Assembly: GCF_006170445.1 (NCBI RefSeq)
Contig: NZ_VCNA01000001.1
Span: forward strand, 744,001 to 808,000
Source: Brevibacillus dissolubilis
Lineage (GTDB): Bacteria > Bacillota > Bacilli > Brevibacillales > Brevibacillaceae
Length of the DNA stretch: 64,000 bases
Reading direction: 5' to 3'
Below are positions 18,839 through 27,424 of the stretch, piece by piece. A program made the translations under genes and the position numbers. The notes under the pieces were generated by a model. It was given only the letters and a program-made list of their open reading frames with translations, did not search any database and was not told the origin of the DNA. The first letter of the stretch is position 1. Each line of letters opens with the position of its first letter.

Positions 18839-20068
18839 TTAGCTCCACCCATACTTCCGGTGATAGTTGTCAATGCTCTTCAGTACCAGACGCCCTTTGC
18901 CTGCGAAGTAATGATCATAGACAGGCTGATAGGCGCTGGTGTCGATGACGCATTCTTTTACACCAAAAAGCAGTTCTTTATTCAGATCGACCAAAAGCTC
19001 GTACTCTGGCATGCTCAATGCGTAGCGGCTGTTGAGACTCTCCCGGATGCCCATCGCAGCCTGCACCTCTTTGGAGCGCGGGGTAACGATACCGCTGTAG
19101 AATTCGGACGAGCACCCAGAGCCGTAGGAAAACAATCCAATCCGGGTAAATCCGCTGATATCTGCATGATCAATCAGACCGCAGAGAGCGAGATAGACAC
19201 CGGCGGAGTAGACATTGCCCACTTGGGTGCTGTAGCCAAGCGATGGCAGGACACGCTTCACAAAATCGGCCTCGATCACATCCGGCTTGGCCCGGTAGAG
19301 ACCACGCAGCATTTTGCGGTGGGCGCCTTTTACCATCCCGGCAAACGGGCAATGGAACGCGAGATAATGGAAGGTCTCGCGGAAATCAGCGTCCTCTACC
19401 CGCTCTTGGTAGGCTTTGAAGCTGTTTTCCAGGCAGTCCAGATAAGACAGAAGCGACATATCCGGGTCGCCTGTCTCTTCATCTGGAAGCGGTCGGCAGG
19501 TGTCCATCACTTCATAGCTGTACAAGCCATTGGCCCCGAAGTCCAGCTCCAGCACGTCAGGCTTGTCACTGATCAGCATGGCGACAGCCCCCGTAGCTTG
19601 GGATGGCTCCGCATAGGAGAGCTTGGCTGATTTGGCTACGTCGGTGGCGATCACCAGCACCTTGCAGCCGGGAGAGGCTTGAGAGGCGATGTGTCCGGCC
19701 GCCATCTGGAGGGCTGCCGTCCCACCATAGCAGGCCTGCTTCACCTCAAACAGACGGCAGGTGCGGCTTACACCGAGATAATCATGGACATAAGTGGCGA
19801 GCGATTTGCCAAAATCAAGACCGGATTCACTGGAGGTGATAATCATCTCGATCCGGCTCTTTTCTTCGTCAGTCAGGCGGTCGAGGATCGGCTTCGCCGC
19901 ATTGACAGCATTGGTCACCGGGTCTTCACAGGGGAGACCGACCGCTTTTTTCTCCATCATGAGGTTATCAAAACGCTCCAAATCCAACCCGCGTGCCGAA
20001 AACAGCGTACGCACGTCGATGTAGGCAGGACCGCCGTAAAAGTTCATCAATTCAATCCCTACGCGCAT
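18839..20068 (-). CDS. HMG-CoA synthase-like beta-branching enzyme (PksG-like)
   Basis: A 409-aa thiolase-fold enzyme that condenses an acetyl unit held on a donor carrier with a beta-ketoacyl chain on the synthase. The nucleophile Cys is in EVKQACYGGTAAL (about residue 112), the general base Glu is likely in SSESGLDFGKS, and the conserved His is in AFHCPFAGMVKGA. Length and motifs match the HCS enzymes of trans-AT clusters. It lies 15 nt after the AT-ER gene with AGGAGAGG before the ATG, and is coupled to ECH1. The usual free carrier and decarboxylating KS are not beside it. Confidence 0.93.
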   Translation of the reverse strand: MRVGIELMNFYGGPAYIDVRTLFSARGLDLERFDNLMMEKKAVGLPCEDPVTNAVNAAKPILDRLTDEEKSRIEMIITSSESGLDFGKSLATYVHDYLGVSRTCRLFEVKQACYGGTAALQMAAGHIASQASPGCKVLVIATDVAKSAKLSYAEPSQATGAVAMLISDKPDVLELDFGANGLYSYEVMDTCRPLPDEETGDPDMSLLSYLDCLENSFKAYQERVEDADFRETFHYLAFHCPFAGMVKGAHRKMLRGLYRAKPDVIEADFVKRVLPSLGYSTQVGNVYSAGVYLALCGLIDHADISGFTRIGLFSYGSGCSSEFYSGIVTPRSKEVQAAMGIRESLNSRYALSMPEYELLVDLNKELLFGVKECVIDTSAYQPVYDHYFAGKGRLVLKSIDNYHRKYGWS

Positions 20069-20083
20069 GCTCTTCCTCTCCTT

Positions 20084-22522
20084 CTATGAAAACATGAACC
20101 ATGTCAGCAAACGTTGGTTGATCAGCTCGACCGCATCGTTCATCAGTTTGACTGCCAGCTGGTCGACGTGACGGTTGCGCCAGTTTTCCAGCTCGGTGCC
20201 TTTGAGCCAGTTGTTGCAGGCTCCAAGCGATGGGCCCACATGTACTTGATAATCCAGCTTGTTGGCCGAATCACCTTGGATCGCCAGCTGCATAGCGGTA
20301 TCGATGTAGCAGCGGAAGACGAGCGCCATTTTGTGCTTCGCATTTTTCTCCGCTTTTTCGATTTCGTGCGGAGCATAGAGGTTTTTGCCTGCAGTGAACA
20401 TTTGGTCGAAGGTGCGCTTGAAGTACTTCTCTTCCAGCTGGGCACGGGTCTTGGCGTCGATTTCGTTCCAGCTGTTGTGCTGGCGGTAGAGATCATAGAG
20501 CTTGTTGGCGCGGGCCGGATAGAAGAGACCTTTTTTGAGCACTTGTGCCTTGGCCCCGATCTCGAACATGTCGCCATACGGAGCGTGGGTGATATCGTCG
20601 ATGTTCATCTGCTGCAGCATGTCCTTGACGGTCGTGCTGGTAGCGGCTTCCACCGTGCATTGGTTGATCGAGCCGGTCATGATGAACTCGGCCCCTTGCA
20701 TGAAGACAGACGCGACAGCAGATGGGGTCCCGATCCCGCCTGCTGCACCGATCCGGACTCTGAGCGCGGCTGGGAACTGACTGCTGATCTGCTCACGCAG
20801 ACCGAGGATGACCGGAAGCAGGGCATGCAGGGAACCGAGATCGGTATAGCCGCCTGCATCCGCAGTGGCACAAATATCGTCAGCCATCGGGATCTGGCGG
20901 GAGAGCTCTGCCTGCTCGCGGGTGATCAGATTGTCTGCCAAAAGCTTGTTGATGATCGTCTCTGGGGCAGGTCGCAGGAACGGCTCCGCCACTTCCGGAC
21001 GGCCCGCTTTGACGATGATGCGGTTTGTCGCCTTGACTTGCCCGTCAACGTCACGGCGCAGGCCTTGCAGACGGTAGCGGACGAGGGCTGGTGTCAGGTT
21101 CATGTAGGCAGATGCCTCGATGATCCGCACGCCCAATGAGAGGAACAGCTCTACCAGCCTGTCTTCGCGCTTGGGATCGTTGAGATTGTAGGTCAGCGTC
21201 ACCCCGTAGGCTTGTCCTGCTGTCAGTTCGCTTTGGATGGCGCGGATCGTGCGTTCGATCTCGCTTGGCTGCAGACCTGCTGTGCCGAAGAAGCCGAGCA
21301 TGCCTGCTTTTGCCATTTGGACGACCATTTCTTTGGAGCTGATGCCGTGTTCGAGGCCGCTCGCAAGGTAAGGATAGGTCAGATTGTAATCGTGCTTGAG
21401 ATCCCGGCTGCCGAGTGCTTGGAGCTGGATGCCTGCTGGTCTGTGGGCGGTGCTGTCCTGTGCAGTAGGGGCCGGATCGCTGGTCTGGTCTGCTGAAGGT
21501 GCTTGTGCTGCTGCCACATAAGGCTCGGCTCCGGTTGGTTGCGCCTCCTCACTCACCTCTGCCTTCACAGTGATGGTCTCTGGATTACCCGCTGCAAACT
21601 CCGCGCTTGCGGCACTCTCCACAACCTCGTCCGTGTCGTCTTGCACCTCATCCGTCACAATCAGTGGCTCGGCTTCACGGCGGATCTGGCGCACCAGACC
21701 AGTCAGGACGTTGCCTGGCCCCACTTGGATCAGCTCACCCTCCTCCGCTTTCCCCATCAGATAACGGATCGTCTCCGTCCACTTGACAGAGTGGTTGATC
21801 TGCTGAGCGAGGTTCGTTTTGATATCACGGGTCAGGTATGGTCTTGCTGTAAGGTTTGAAATAATCGGAATATTCGGTTCAGAAAAAGCAAACCCGTCGA
21901 GAAACTTCGCAAATTCCTCTGCGGACGGGGTCATATAACGGGAGTGGAACGCACCGCTCACCTTCAGGATCACGTAGGCACGCACACCTGCCGCTTCAAA
22001 AAACGGCTGCGCCTCCTCCACGGCCTCTTTTGTCCCGGAGATGACGATCTGGGTCACGGAGTTGAAGTTGGCTACATCCAGTTTGTCGAGATGATGCTTC
22101 TGGAGTACCTCCAGAACTTGCTCTTCCTTTAGCCCCACGACTGCTGCCATCCCGCCGCCATTCGCTTCGGCCATCAATTCACTGCGTTTTTTCACGAGGC
22201 GAAGACCTGTTTCAAAATCAAACACCTCCGCAGCCAACAGCGCATTATACTCGCCCAGGCTGTGGCCTGCGACATAATCAGGGCGCAAACCATCTGTCTC
22301 TTCCAGCTTTTTCAGATAATGAAGCGCATTGACCACGTAGAGGGCCGGCTGGGTGAATTGGGTCAGTCCCAGCTGTTCCTGCGGGTCTTCTTCACACAGC
22401 TCCCGGATGGAATAGCCGAGGATTTCGGAAGCCTTGTCCGTATACGATTGGTACGCTTCAAACAGACCTGCGCCCATCCCCTTCGCCTGAGAACCTTGAC
22501 CTGGAAATAAATAAGCCAACAT
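20084..22522 (-). CDS. fused malonyl acyltransferase / PfaD-type enoyl reductase (PksE-like)
   Basis: An 812-aa bifunctional protein acting in trans. The N-terminal AT (residues 1-290) has FPGQGSQ, the catalytic Ser in GHSLGEY, the His in FHSRYM and QVGPG, and should load malonate onto all carriers. After a Pro/Ala/Glu-rich linker (about 290-380) comes an FMN-dependent PfaD-like barrel with RIGAAGGIGTPSA and FIMTGSINQCTVEA, which reduces enoyl groups at chosen modules. The start is set at 22522: AGGAGG overlaps the preceding stop and the sequence then begins MLAYLFPGQGSQ as the family does; longer in-frame starts only add non-family residues. Confidence 0.94.
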   Translation of the reverse strand: MLAYLFPGQGSQAKGMGAGLFEAYQSYTDKASEILGYSIRELCEEDPQEQLGLTQFTQPALYVVNALHYLKKLEETDGLRPDYVAGHSLGEYNALLAAEVFDFETGLRLVKKRSELMAEANGGGMAAVVGLKEEQVLEVLQKHHLDKLDVANFNSVTQIVISGTKEAVEEAQPFFEAAGVRAYVILKVSGAFHSRYMTPSAEEFAKFLDGFAFSEPNIPIISNLTARPYLTRDIKTNLAQQINHSVKWTETIRYLMGKAEEGELIQVGPGNVLTGLVRQIRREAEPLIVTDEVQDDTDEVVESAASAEFAAGNPETITVKAEVSEEAQPTGAEPYVAAAQAPSADQTSDPAPTAQDSTAHRPAGIQLQALGSRDLKHDYNLTYPYLASGLEHGISSKEMVVQMAKAGMLGFFGTAGLQPSEIERTIRAIQSELTAGQAYGVTLTYNLNDPKREDRLVELFLSLGVRIIEASAYMNLTPALVRYRLQGLRRDVDGQVKATNRIIVKAGRPEVAEPFLRPAPETIINKLLADNLITREQAELSRQIPMADDICATADAGGYTDLGSLHALLPVILGLREQISSQFPAALRVRIGAAGGIGTPSAVASVFMQGAEFIMTGSINQCTVEAATSTTVKDMLQQMNIDDITHAPYGDMFEIGAKAQVLKKGLFYPARANKLYDLYRQHNSWNEIDAKTRAQLEEKYFKRTFDQMFTAGKNLYAPHEIEKAEKNAKHKMALVFRCYIDTAMQLAIQGDSANKLDYQVHVGPSLGACNNWLKGTELENWRNRHVDQLAVKLMNDAVELINQRLLTWFMFS

Positions 22523-22535
22523 ATGTATTTCCCTC

Positions 22536-23489
22536 CTAGACATTTTGTCCCAATAGTTTTTCAAGATTGGCAGCGTCTTGTGAGTAAGGTGACATGATGG
22601 TGTGGCATTCTGATGTGGAGCCTTGTGGCAGGTTATGGTGGACAAAATTCTTCATCGTCCCGCTTGGCCCCATATCGATATAATCGTGGCTGCCGATGCT
22701 CTCCAGCGTCTGTACCGCCTGTGGAAAACGGATCGGCTGTCGGGCGATCTCCCAGAAGTAATCCTGCGGCAGCTCGTCTAAGATACCGCCAGTCACACTG
22801 GAGACGAATGGAATCTGTGGTTTGCGCAAGGTCAAGCCCTGGAGCGTATCGAGATAGAACGGCTTCACCACATCCAGATAGGAAGCATGGAAGGCAAACC
22901 GGACCGGCAGTCTCTGATACAGCTTCTCCTGCTGATCCAAGTACCGCTGGATCACCGCAAGTCCCTCGTCCGTACCAGAGATCACGAAGCTCTGGTGATA
23001 GTTGACCGAAGCCAGTTCACTGTTCTCATGAAGAATCGGCTCTTGTTCGAACAGAGCAGGATTGTCGATAATCGTGATCATCCCGCCCGGTGGACAATGC
23101 GCCGTCACCATACGGGCCTGTGTGGTCAGGATCCGGATCACCTCATCCACCTCAAGCACTCCAGCCACCACCGCAGATGCGAATTCACCCAGGCTTGTCC
23201 CTGCGACATAATCAGGGGTTCGGCCTCCTTCGATCAGGGCCTGTGCCAACGCAACCTCCACCATAAAAATAGCCGGATGAGAAAACGTCAGATTGTCAAA
23301 CAGCTCTGACTTCATCCGCTTTTGGTCATACAGGTGGTTGAGCAGGGATTCACCTGTCAGATCATACATGATTTCATTTTGTTTAAACATCCACTTACGG
23401 AAGGTCTGATTGGTCAAAAAAAGCTCCTTGCCCATCTGATAGTACTGTGAGCCTTGACCGGAAAATAGGAATACATTCGTTCTACTCAT
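22536..23489 (-). CDS. free-standing acyltransferase-like protein, first gene of the polyketide operon
   Basis: A 317-aa AT-fold protein with FSGQGSQYYQMG at the N-terminus, the nucleophile Ser in GTSLGEF (about residue 98) and His in FHASYLD (about 200). The residue before Ser is Thr, where malonyl-loading ATs have His (as in the fused AT next door). Trans-AT clusters often hold a second AT homologue that removes stalled chains (PedC-like acyl hydrolase). The changed motif and the presence of a canonical AT make that role a reasonable guess, though loading cannot be excluded. It is followed after 13 nt by the AT-ER gene. Confidence 0.88.
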   Translation of the reverse strand: MSRTNVFLFSGQGSQYYQMGKELFLTNQTFRKWMFKQNEIMYDLTGESLLNHLYDQKRMKSELFDNLTFSHPAIFMVEVALAQALIEGGRTPDYVAGTSLGEFASAVVAGVLEVDEVIRILTTQARMVTAHCPPGGMITIIDNPALFEQEPILHENSELASVNYHQSFVISGTDEGLAVIQRYLDQQEKLYQRLPVRFAFHASYLDVVKPFYLDTLQGLTLRKPQIPFVSSVTGGILDELPQDYFWEIARQPIRFPQAVQTLESIGSHDYIDMGPSGTMKNFVHHNLPQGSTSECHTIMSPYSQDAANLEKLLGQNV

Positions 23490-23527
23490 AGGTCCGCCTC
23501 TTTTCGCCGATGTATTGGGTTCACAAA

Positions 23528-23563
23528 AGAAGAACCTGCCATTGGAAATAGCTGGTTCCTCTT
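23528..23563 (-). promoter_or_regulatory. leader hairpin with T-rich tail upstream of the polyketide operon
   Basis: On the minus strand AAGAGGAACC pairs with GGTTCTTCTT (one G-U pair), with an inner GC/GC after an A-A mismatch, followed by TTTTG. It lies about 40 nt before the first start codon, inside the untranslated leader, and could be an attenuator. No partner antiterminator was traced. Confidence 0.45.
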
Positions 23564-23931
23564 GAATAATATTATTAATTTTCTGTTAAATTTAATTATT
23601 CAGACATAGGTTCCCCCATTCATCTGTACGGGGTACACACTCTGAACTAGTTCCATATTACCACTAGGTCCCCCCAACGTGCCGAAACAGCGATTGAATT
23701 TTCCTAGTTTGTTTTAGTATTACGGAAATTAACATAAGTAAAAAGTATTAGTTACAAAACTAATATTTATTTCTTATATACGCAATTTTTACATATTTAG
23801 TGACTATGGTCAAGGTTTTTACACGGTTTTACGGGTAACAACATTATTTTTTTACACAATATTAATGATTTTCTTAATATTTTTATATTCACTTTACTTT
23901 TTTAACGGTACTACTTTCCTGCAATACCGTG
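23564..23931. other. AT-rich intergenic region with likely polyketide promoter
   Basis: No gene was found here. The stretch is much richer in AT than its neighbours. A candidate minus-strand promoter is TTGACC (23808-23813), a 16-nt spacer and TAAAAA (23786-23791), giving a leader near 300 nt. A second, weaker TTGTAA/TATGTT pair lies nearer the gene. I cannot choose between them from sequence alone. Confidence 0.4.
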
Positions 23932-23976
23932 AAAAAGAGCACTCCATCTGATCTACAGACAGAGTGCTCTTTTTTA
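23932..23976. terminator. bidirectional intrinsic terminator
   Basis: A 13-bp stem (AAAAAGAGCACTC and its complement) closes a 19-nt loop, with A and T runs on both sides. It ends the nitroreductase transcript on the minus strand and insulates the polyketide promoter region. Confidence 0.9.
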
Positions 23977-24000
23977 GTTCTTTGTACCCTGATGATGTGA

Positions 24001-24618
24001 TTAGAAGCTTTCGCTGATCACGAGTTCGTCGAGGCTGAGACGGCCGGATGGATGACCTGGAGCGGCAGCTTTACCGAGGGTGAGCATAACAATTGGAGTG
24101 TAGCGGCTAGGAATGTTCAGTTCTTTGGTAACCGCATCACGGTCAAAACCCCGCATTGGGCATGTATCGTAGCCTTTTGCTCTGGCTGCGAGCATCAGCT
24201 GCATCGCAGTCAGACCTACGTTGAGGTATGCTTCATCACGGGCATAAGCCTGTCCGCCCATTTGGTAAGCGCCTTCTATTTGACCGATCAGGTTGTTCGC
24301 TACTTCTTGAGACATTTGGCCTGCGTTTGCCGCTGCTTCATAGATAGCACGACCAGTTTTGTCTGCTTCGAGGTCACCGAGGATGATGATGACAGCATTT
24401 GCATCTACAACTTGCTTTTGGTTGTAAGAAAGCGGGAGAAGACGCTCTTTGATCTCAGGCTTCGTTACCACAAGATAACGCCAGTGTTGCAGGTTCCAGG
24501 AAGATGGTGCTTGAGCGGCAAGGCTCAGGATTTCCTGCAGGTCTTCGTTCGGCATTTCATAATCGGTTTGGTATTTGCGAACGCTGGTACGGCCTTTTAC
24601 GATTTCTTCAAAAGACAT
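24001..24618 (-). CDS. nitroreductase family protein (FMN-dependent NAD(P)H oxidoreductase)
   Basis: A 205-aa member of the nitroreductase fold, which binds FMN and reduces quinones, nitro compounds or similar electrophiles in the cytoplasm. Visible marks are RTSVRKYQ near the N-terminus (FMN phosphate contact), APSSWNLQHWRYLVV (about 38-52), the GLTAMQLMLAARAKGYDTCPM stretch and a C-terminal TLGKAA. It is closest in feel to the YodC/MhqN group. The ribosome site is GGGGAGTG. It stands alone between a terminator and a divergent gene. An inverted ACTCAC/GTGAGT pair in the divergent gap may be an operator, but this is weak. Confidence 0.88.
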   Translation of the reverse strand: MSFEEIVKGRTSVRKYQTDYEMPNEDLQEILSLAAQAPSSWNLQHWRYLVVTKPEIKERLLPLSYNQKQVVDANAVIIILGDLEADKTGRAIYEAAANAGQMSQEVANNLIGQIEGAYQMGGQAYARDEAYLNVGLTAMQLMLAARAKGYDTCPMRGFDRDAVTKELNIPSRYTPIVMLTLGKAAAPGHPSGRLSLDELVISESF

Positions 24619-24811
24619 GGTAAGAACACTCCCCTGTTTTTATGTATCATATACTCACTACTCATATGCTTCTTACATTAAGTGAGTGACTATATATATT
24701 TTATTCGTTGGTTTCGCAACATGCAAGAGCAAAATTTACGGTTTGGGTCACGATTTGCGTCCTACTCTCATATCATACGTAGTGCTGGACGATCCAAGAT
24801 ATAGAAAGAGA

Positions 24812-27274
24812 GTGAGTCATTTGGCAAAGTCCAACAGGAGTGAAGTGCTGCGAACGTGGACAGGCTTTTTAATCGGAGTAATTAGCGTCATTATTATTTC
24901 GTCTGTAGTGAACATCGGTGTCTCTTACATGCTGGATGCTCCCTTTTTCTGGCGGGATGTGACGATGGAGTCGTTGGCGATCATGGGGGCCAGCCTGTAC
25001 TTTTACGGTCGACTGCAAAAAGGATTGATTCGCTCTACCCGTATCTTGCTGACGTTGACCTGTTTCTATGCAGCCGCCGAAATCCTTTCTACTCCTTACT
25101 TGATGTGGATTAGTCCTAAGCCGCTTGGATGGTGGCTGTTGGCCGATCTGTCTGTCTTTTTCCTGGTGATGCTGCCCTTGCATTTTTTTATCCTGAGCAA
25201 CACGGAGAGACGGTTGATCATGGAGCAGGTGTTAGAGGAGCAGGAGCAGCTGAATCGGTCGTTGTTTGAACAGAATGCGGATGGAGTCTTCTACGTTGAT
25301 TTGAACGGGCTTTTCGTCAATGTGAACAAAGCTGGGTGTGAGCTGACCGGTTATGAGCCCGAGGAGTTGATCGGACAGCCGTTTCTCCCGTTTTTCGTAG
25401 ATGAGTATAAGGAGTATACCGTCGAGCGGTTCCTCGCTACAAAAAACGGTGAGCCGCAGCGATTCGAGACGGCCTTCCAGCAAAAGTCGGGGACGGTCAC
25501 AGACATTGTCGTCACCTCCTTCCCCACCGTAATCTCATGTGAGGTGGTCGGGGTCTATGCCATCGTCAAGGATGTGACACATCAAAAAACGGTGGAACGC
25601 AGCCTGATCGAAAGCGAGTCGCGCTACCGCCGTCTGGTCGAGTTCATCCCGGAAGCTTTCGCTGTCTGGGTGCAGGGCCGGATCACCTACATCAATCAGG
25701 CGGGTCTGTCGCTGTTGGGCGCCCAAAGCAGTGATCAGGTGCTGGGCAAACACGTTTTTGAGATCATTCGCCCAGATTATCACAAGCTGGTGGAGCAGCG
25801 GATGACCGTGAAGCCAGAGGGTGAGATCAATCCACTCACCGAGATGCATCTGGTACGGCTCGATGGAGAGATCCGCGATATCGACGTGGTCTCGATTCAT
25901 ATGAACTACATGGGTGAATCCGCGCTTTTTGCGATGTATCGGGATGTGACAGAGACGAAGGCCGCCATCGCTCAGATCAATCACATGGCTTATCATGACG
26001 AGCTGACAGGTCTTCCCAACCGGCGTCTGCTGGAGTCAAGGCTGTCAGAAGCCATCCATCGCAGTAAGCTCCACGGGCATCGCACGGCATTGGTCTACGT
26101 GGATCTCGACCGGTTCAAGTGGGTTAATGACACGCTCAGCCACGAGATGGGCGATCTGCTGCTCACGCTCGTCTCCCAACGTCTCCTCTCCTCTGTCCAC
26201 GATCAGGACATGGTGGCACGGCTGGGTGGAGATGAATTCGTCATCATCATGGAGCAGGTGCAGGACACCGCTCAGATCACGGATACGGTTCAGACGATTA
26301 TCGAGCGTCTCGGTCTGCCTTTTCAGCTGGGGGATAATGAGATGCGCCTCTCCTGCAGCATCGGGATCACGATCTATCCAGACGACGGGCCAGATGGTGA
26401 GACCCTGATGAAAAATGCGGACGCCGCGCTCTACCGTGTCAAAGAAATGGGCAAGAACGGCTACTCCTTCTTCACCGCTGACCTGCAAGAGAAGCTGGCA
26501 CGCAAAATGAGGCTGGAATTCGGACTGCGTAGAGCTTTGGAGCAAAATGAGTTCATTCTCTATTATCAGCCACAGGTGGATGCCAATACACGCGAAATGA
26601 TCGGCGTGGAAGCACTGATCCGCTGGGAACATCCTGAGCTGGGCCGGATCTCCCCTGCTGATTTTATCCCGGTGGCCGAAGAGACCGGGCTGATCATCCC
26701 CATCGGTGACTGGGTGCTGCGTGAAGCCTGCCGTCAGAACAAACGCTGGCAGGACGAAGGGTTTCGTCCGATCAAGGTAGGCGTCAATCTCTCCGCCAAT
26801 CAGTTCAAGCAGAGTGACCTGGTGGATAAGATTAAGCTGGCGCTGAAAGAGACTGGACTTGACCCCCACTATCTCGATCTGGAGATCACCGAGTCGATTG
26901 CGATGCAGGACGTCGAGACGGTCATCGCCAAGCTGTGCGAGCTACGGGAGCTGGGTGTGCATATCTCGATTGATGATTTTGGCACGGGCTACTCGTCGAT
27001 GGCCTATCTGAAGCGGTTCCCGATCCATACGATCAAGGTGGCCCAGCAGTTCGTCCGCGACTTGACCACCGACCCGGATGATAAGGTAATCGTCGCCTCT
27101 GTCGTCGCCATGGCCAAAAGCATGAAGCTGGATGTGTTGGCAGAAGGCGTGGAGACGCCGGAGCAGCTGGAGTTTCTGCGGCAGTTGACGTGTGATCATA
27201 TTCAGGGGTATGTCTTCAGCAGGCCGTTGCCGGCTGTGGATGTGCCGGGGTTTTTTCGGGATTTTGGGATGTAG
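24812..27274 (+). CDS. membrane-bound PAS-PAS-GGDEF-EAL cyclic-di-GMP enzyme
   Basis: About 820 aa. After a short basic N-terminus come four or five membrane helices (first 130 residues), two PAS domains (NADGVFYVDLNGLFVNVN and EAFAVWVQGRITYINQ), a GGDEF domain with intact RLGGDEF, and an EAL domain with EALIRW, DDFGTGYSSMAYL and EGVETPEQ. Both catalytic motifs look complete, so it could make and break c-di-GMP. The inhibitory RxxD site is degenerate (HDQD). The start is uncertain: GTG 24812, TTG 24821 or GTG 24845 (after AGGAG). An in-frame extension to 24686 adds unlikely sequence. It is a single-gene unit followed by a strong terminator. Confidence 0.9.
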   Translation: MSHLAKSNRSEVLRTWTGFLIGVISVIIISSVVNIGVSYMLDAPFFWRDVTMESLAIMGASLYFYGRLQKGLIRSTRILLTLTCFYAAAEILSTPYLMWISPKPLGWWLLADLSVFFLVMLPLHFFILSNTERRLIMEQVLEEQEQLNRSLFEQNADGVFYVDLNGLFVNVNKAGCELTGYEPEELIGQPFLPFFVDEYKEYTVERFLATKNGEPQRFETAFQQKSGTVTDIVVTSFPTVISCEVVGVYAIVKDVTHQKTVERSLIESESRYRRLVEFIPEAFAVWVQGRITYINQAGLSLLGAQSSDQVLGKHVFEIIRPDYHKLVEQRMTVKPEGEINPLTEMHLVRLDGEIRDIDVVSIHMNYMGESALFAMYRDVTETKAAIAQINHMAYHDELTGLPNRRLLESRLSEAIHRSKLHGHRTALVYVDLDRFKWVNDTLSHEMGDLLLTLVSQRLLSSVHDQDMVARLGGDEFVIIMEQVQDTAQITDTVQTIIERLGLPFQLGDNEMRLSCSIGITIYPDDGPDGETLMKNADAALYRVKEMGKNGYSFFTADLQEKLARKMRLEFGLRRALEQNEFILYYQPQVDANTREMIGVEALIRWEHPELGRISPADFIPVAEETGLIIPIGDWVLREACRQNKRWQDEGFRPIKVGVNLSANQFKQSDLVDKIKLALKETGLDPHYLDLEITESIAMQDVETVIAKLCELRELGVHISIDDFGTGYSSMAYLKRFPIHTIKVAQQFVRDLTTDPDDKVIVASVVAMAKSMKLDVLAEGVETPEQLEFLRQLTCDHIQGYVFSRPLPAVDVPGFFRDFGM

Positions 27275-27328
27275 GGACAAAAGTTGATGCTGGCTGACGG
27301 GGGTATGCTGTAGCTTCCCTTGCCATGT

Positions 27329-27386
27329 AAAAAGACCGGGATTGACGATGGCTCGTGAGTGAGCGCCTCGTCCCCCGGTCTTTTTT
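27329..27386. terminator. bidirectional intrinsic terminator
   Basis: AAAAAGACCGGG pairs with CCCGGTCTTTTT across a 30-nt GC-rich loop, with T runs on both strands. It separates the convergent c-di-GMP and DUF429 genes. Confidence 0.88.
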
Positions 27387-27424
27387 AACGCTATTGATCA
27401 GCAGGTAGTGTCTAATCTACTGTG

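Noticed and set aside
23490-23931. T-box or amino-acid riboswitch in the polyketide leader
   Set aside because: The leader contains GGTTC-type bases but no specifier loop or T-box core sequence; only a simple hairpin is supported.
24686-24811. N-terminal extension of the GGDEF-EAL protein
   Set aside because: Open in frame but without a ribosome site and with residues unlike the rest of the protein; a start at 24812-24845 is more likely.
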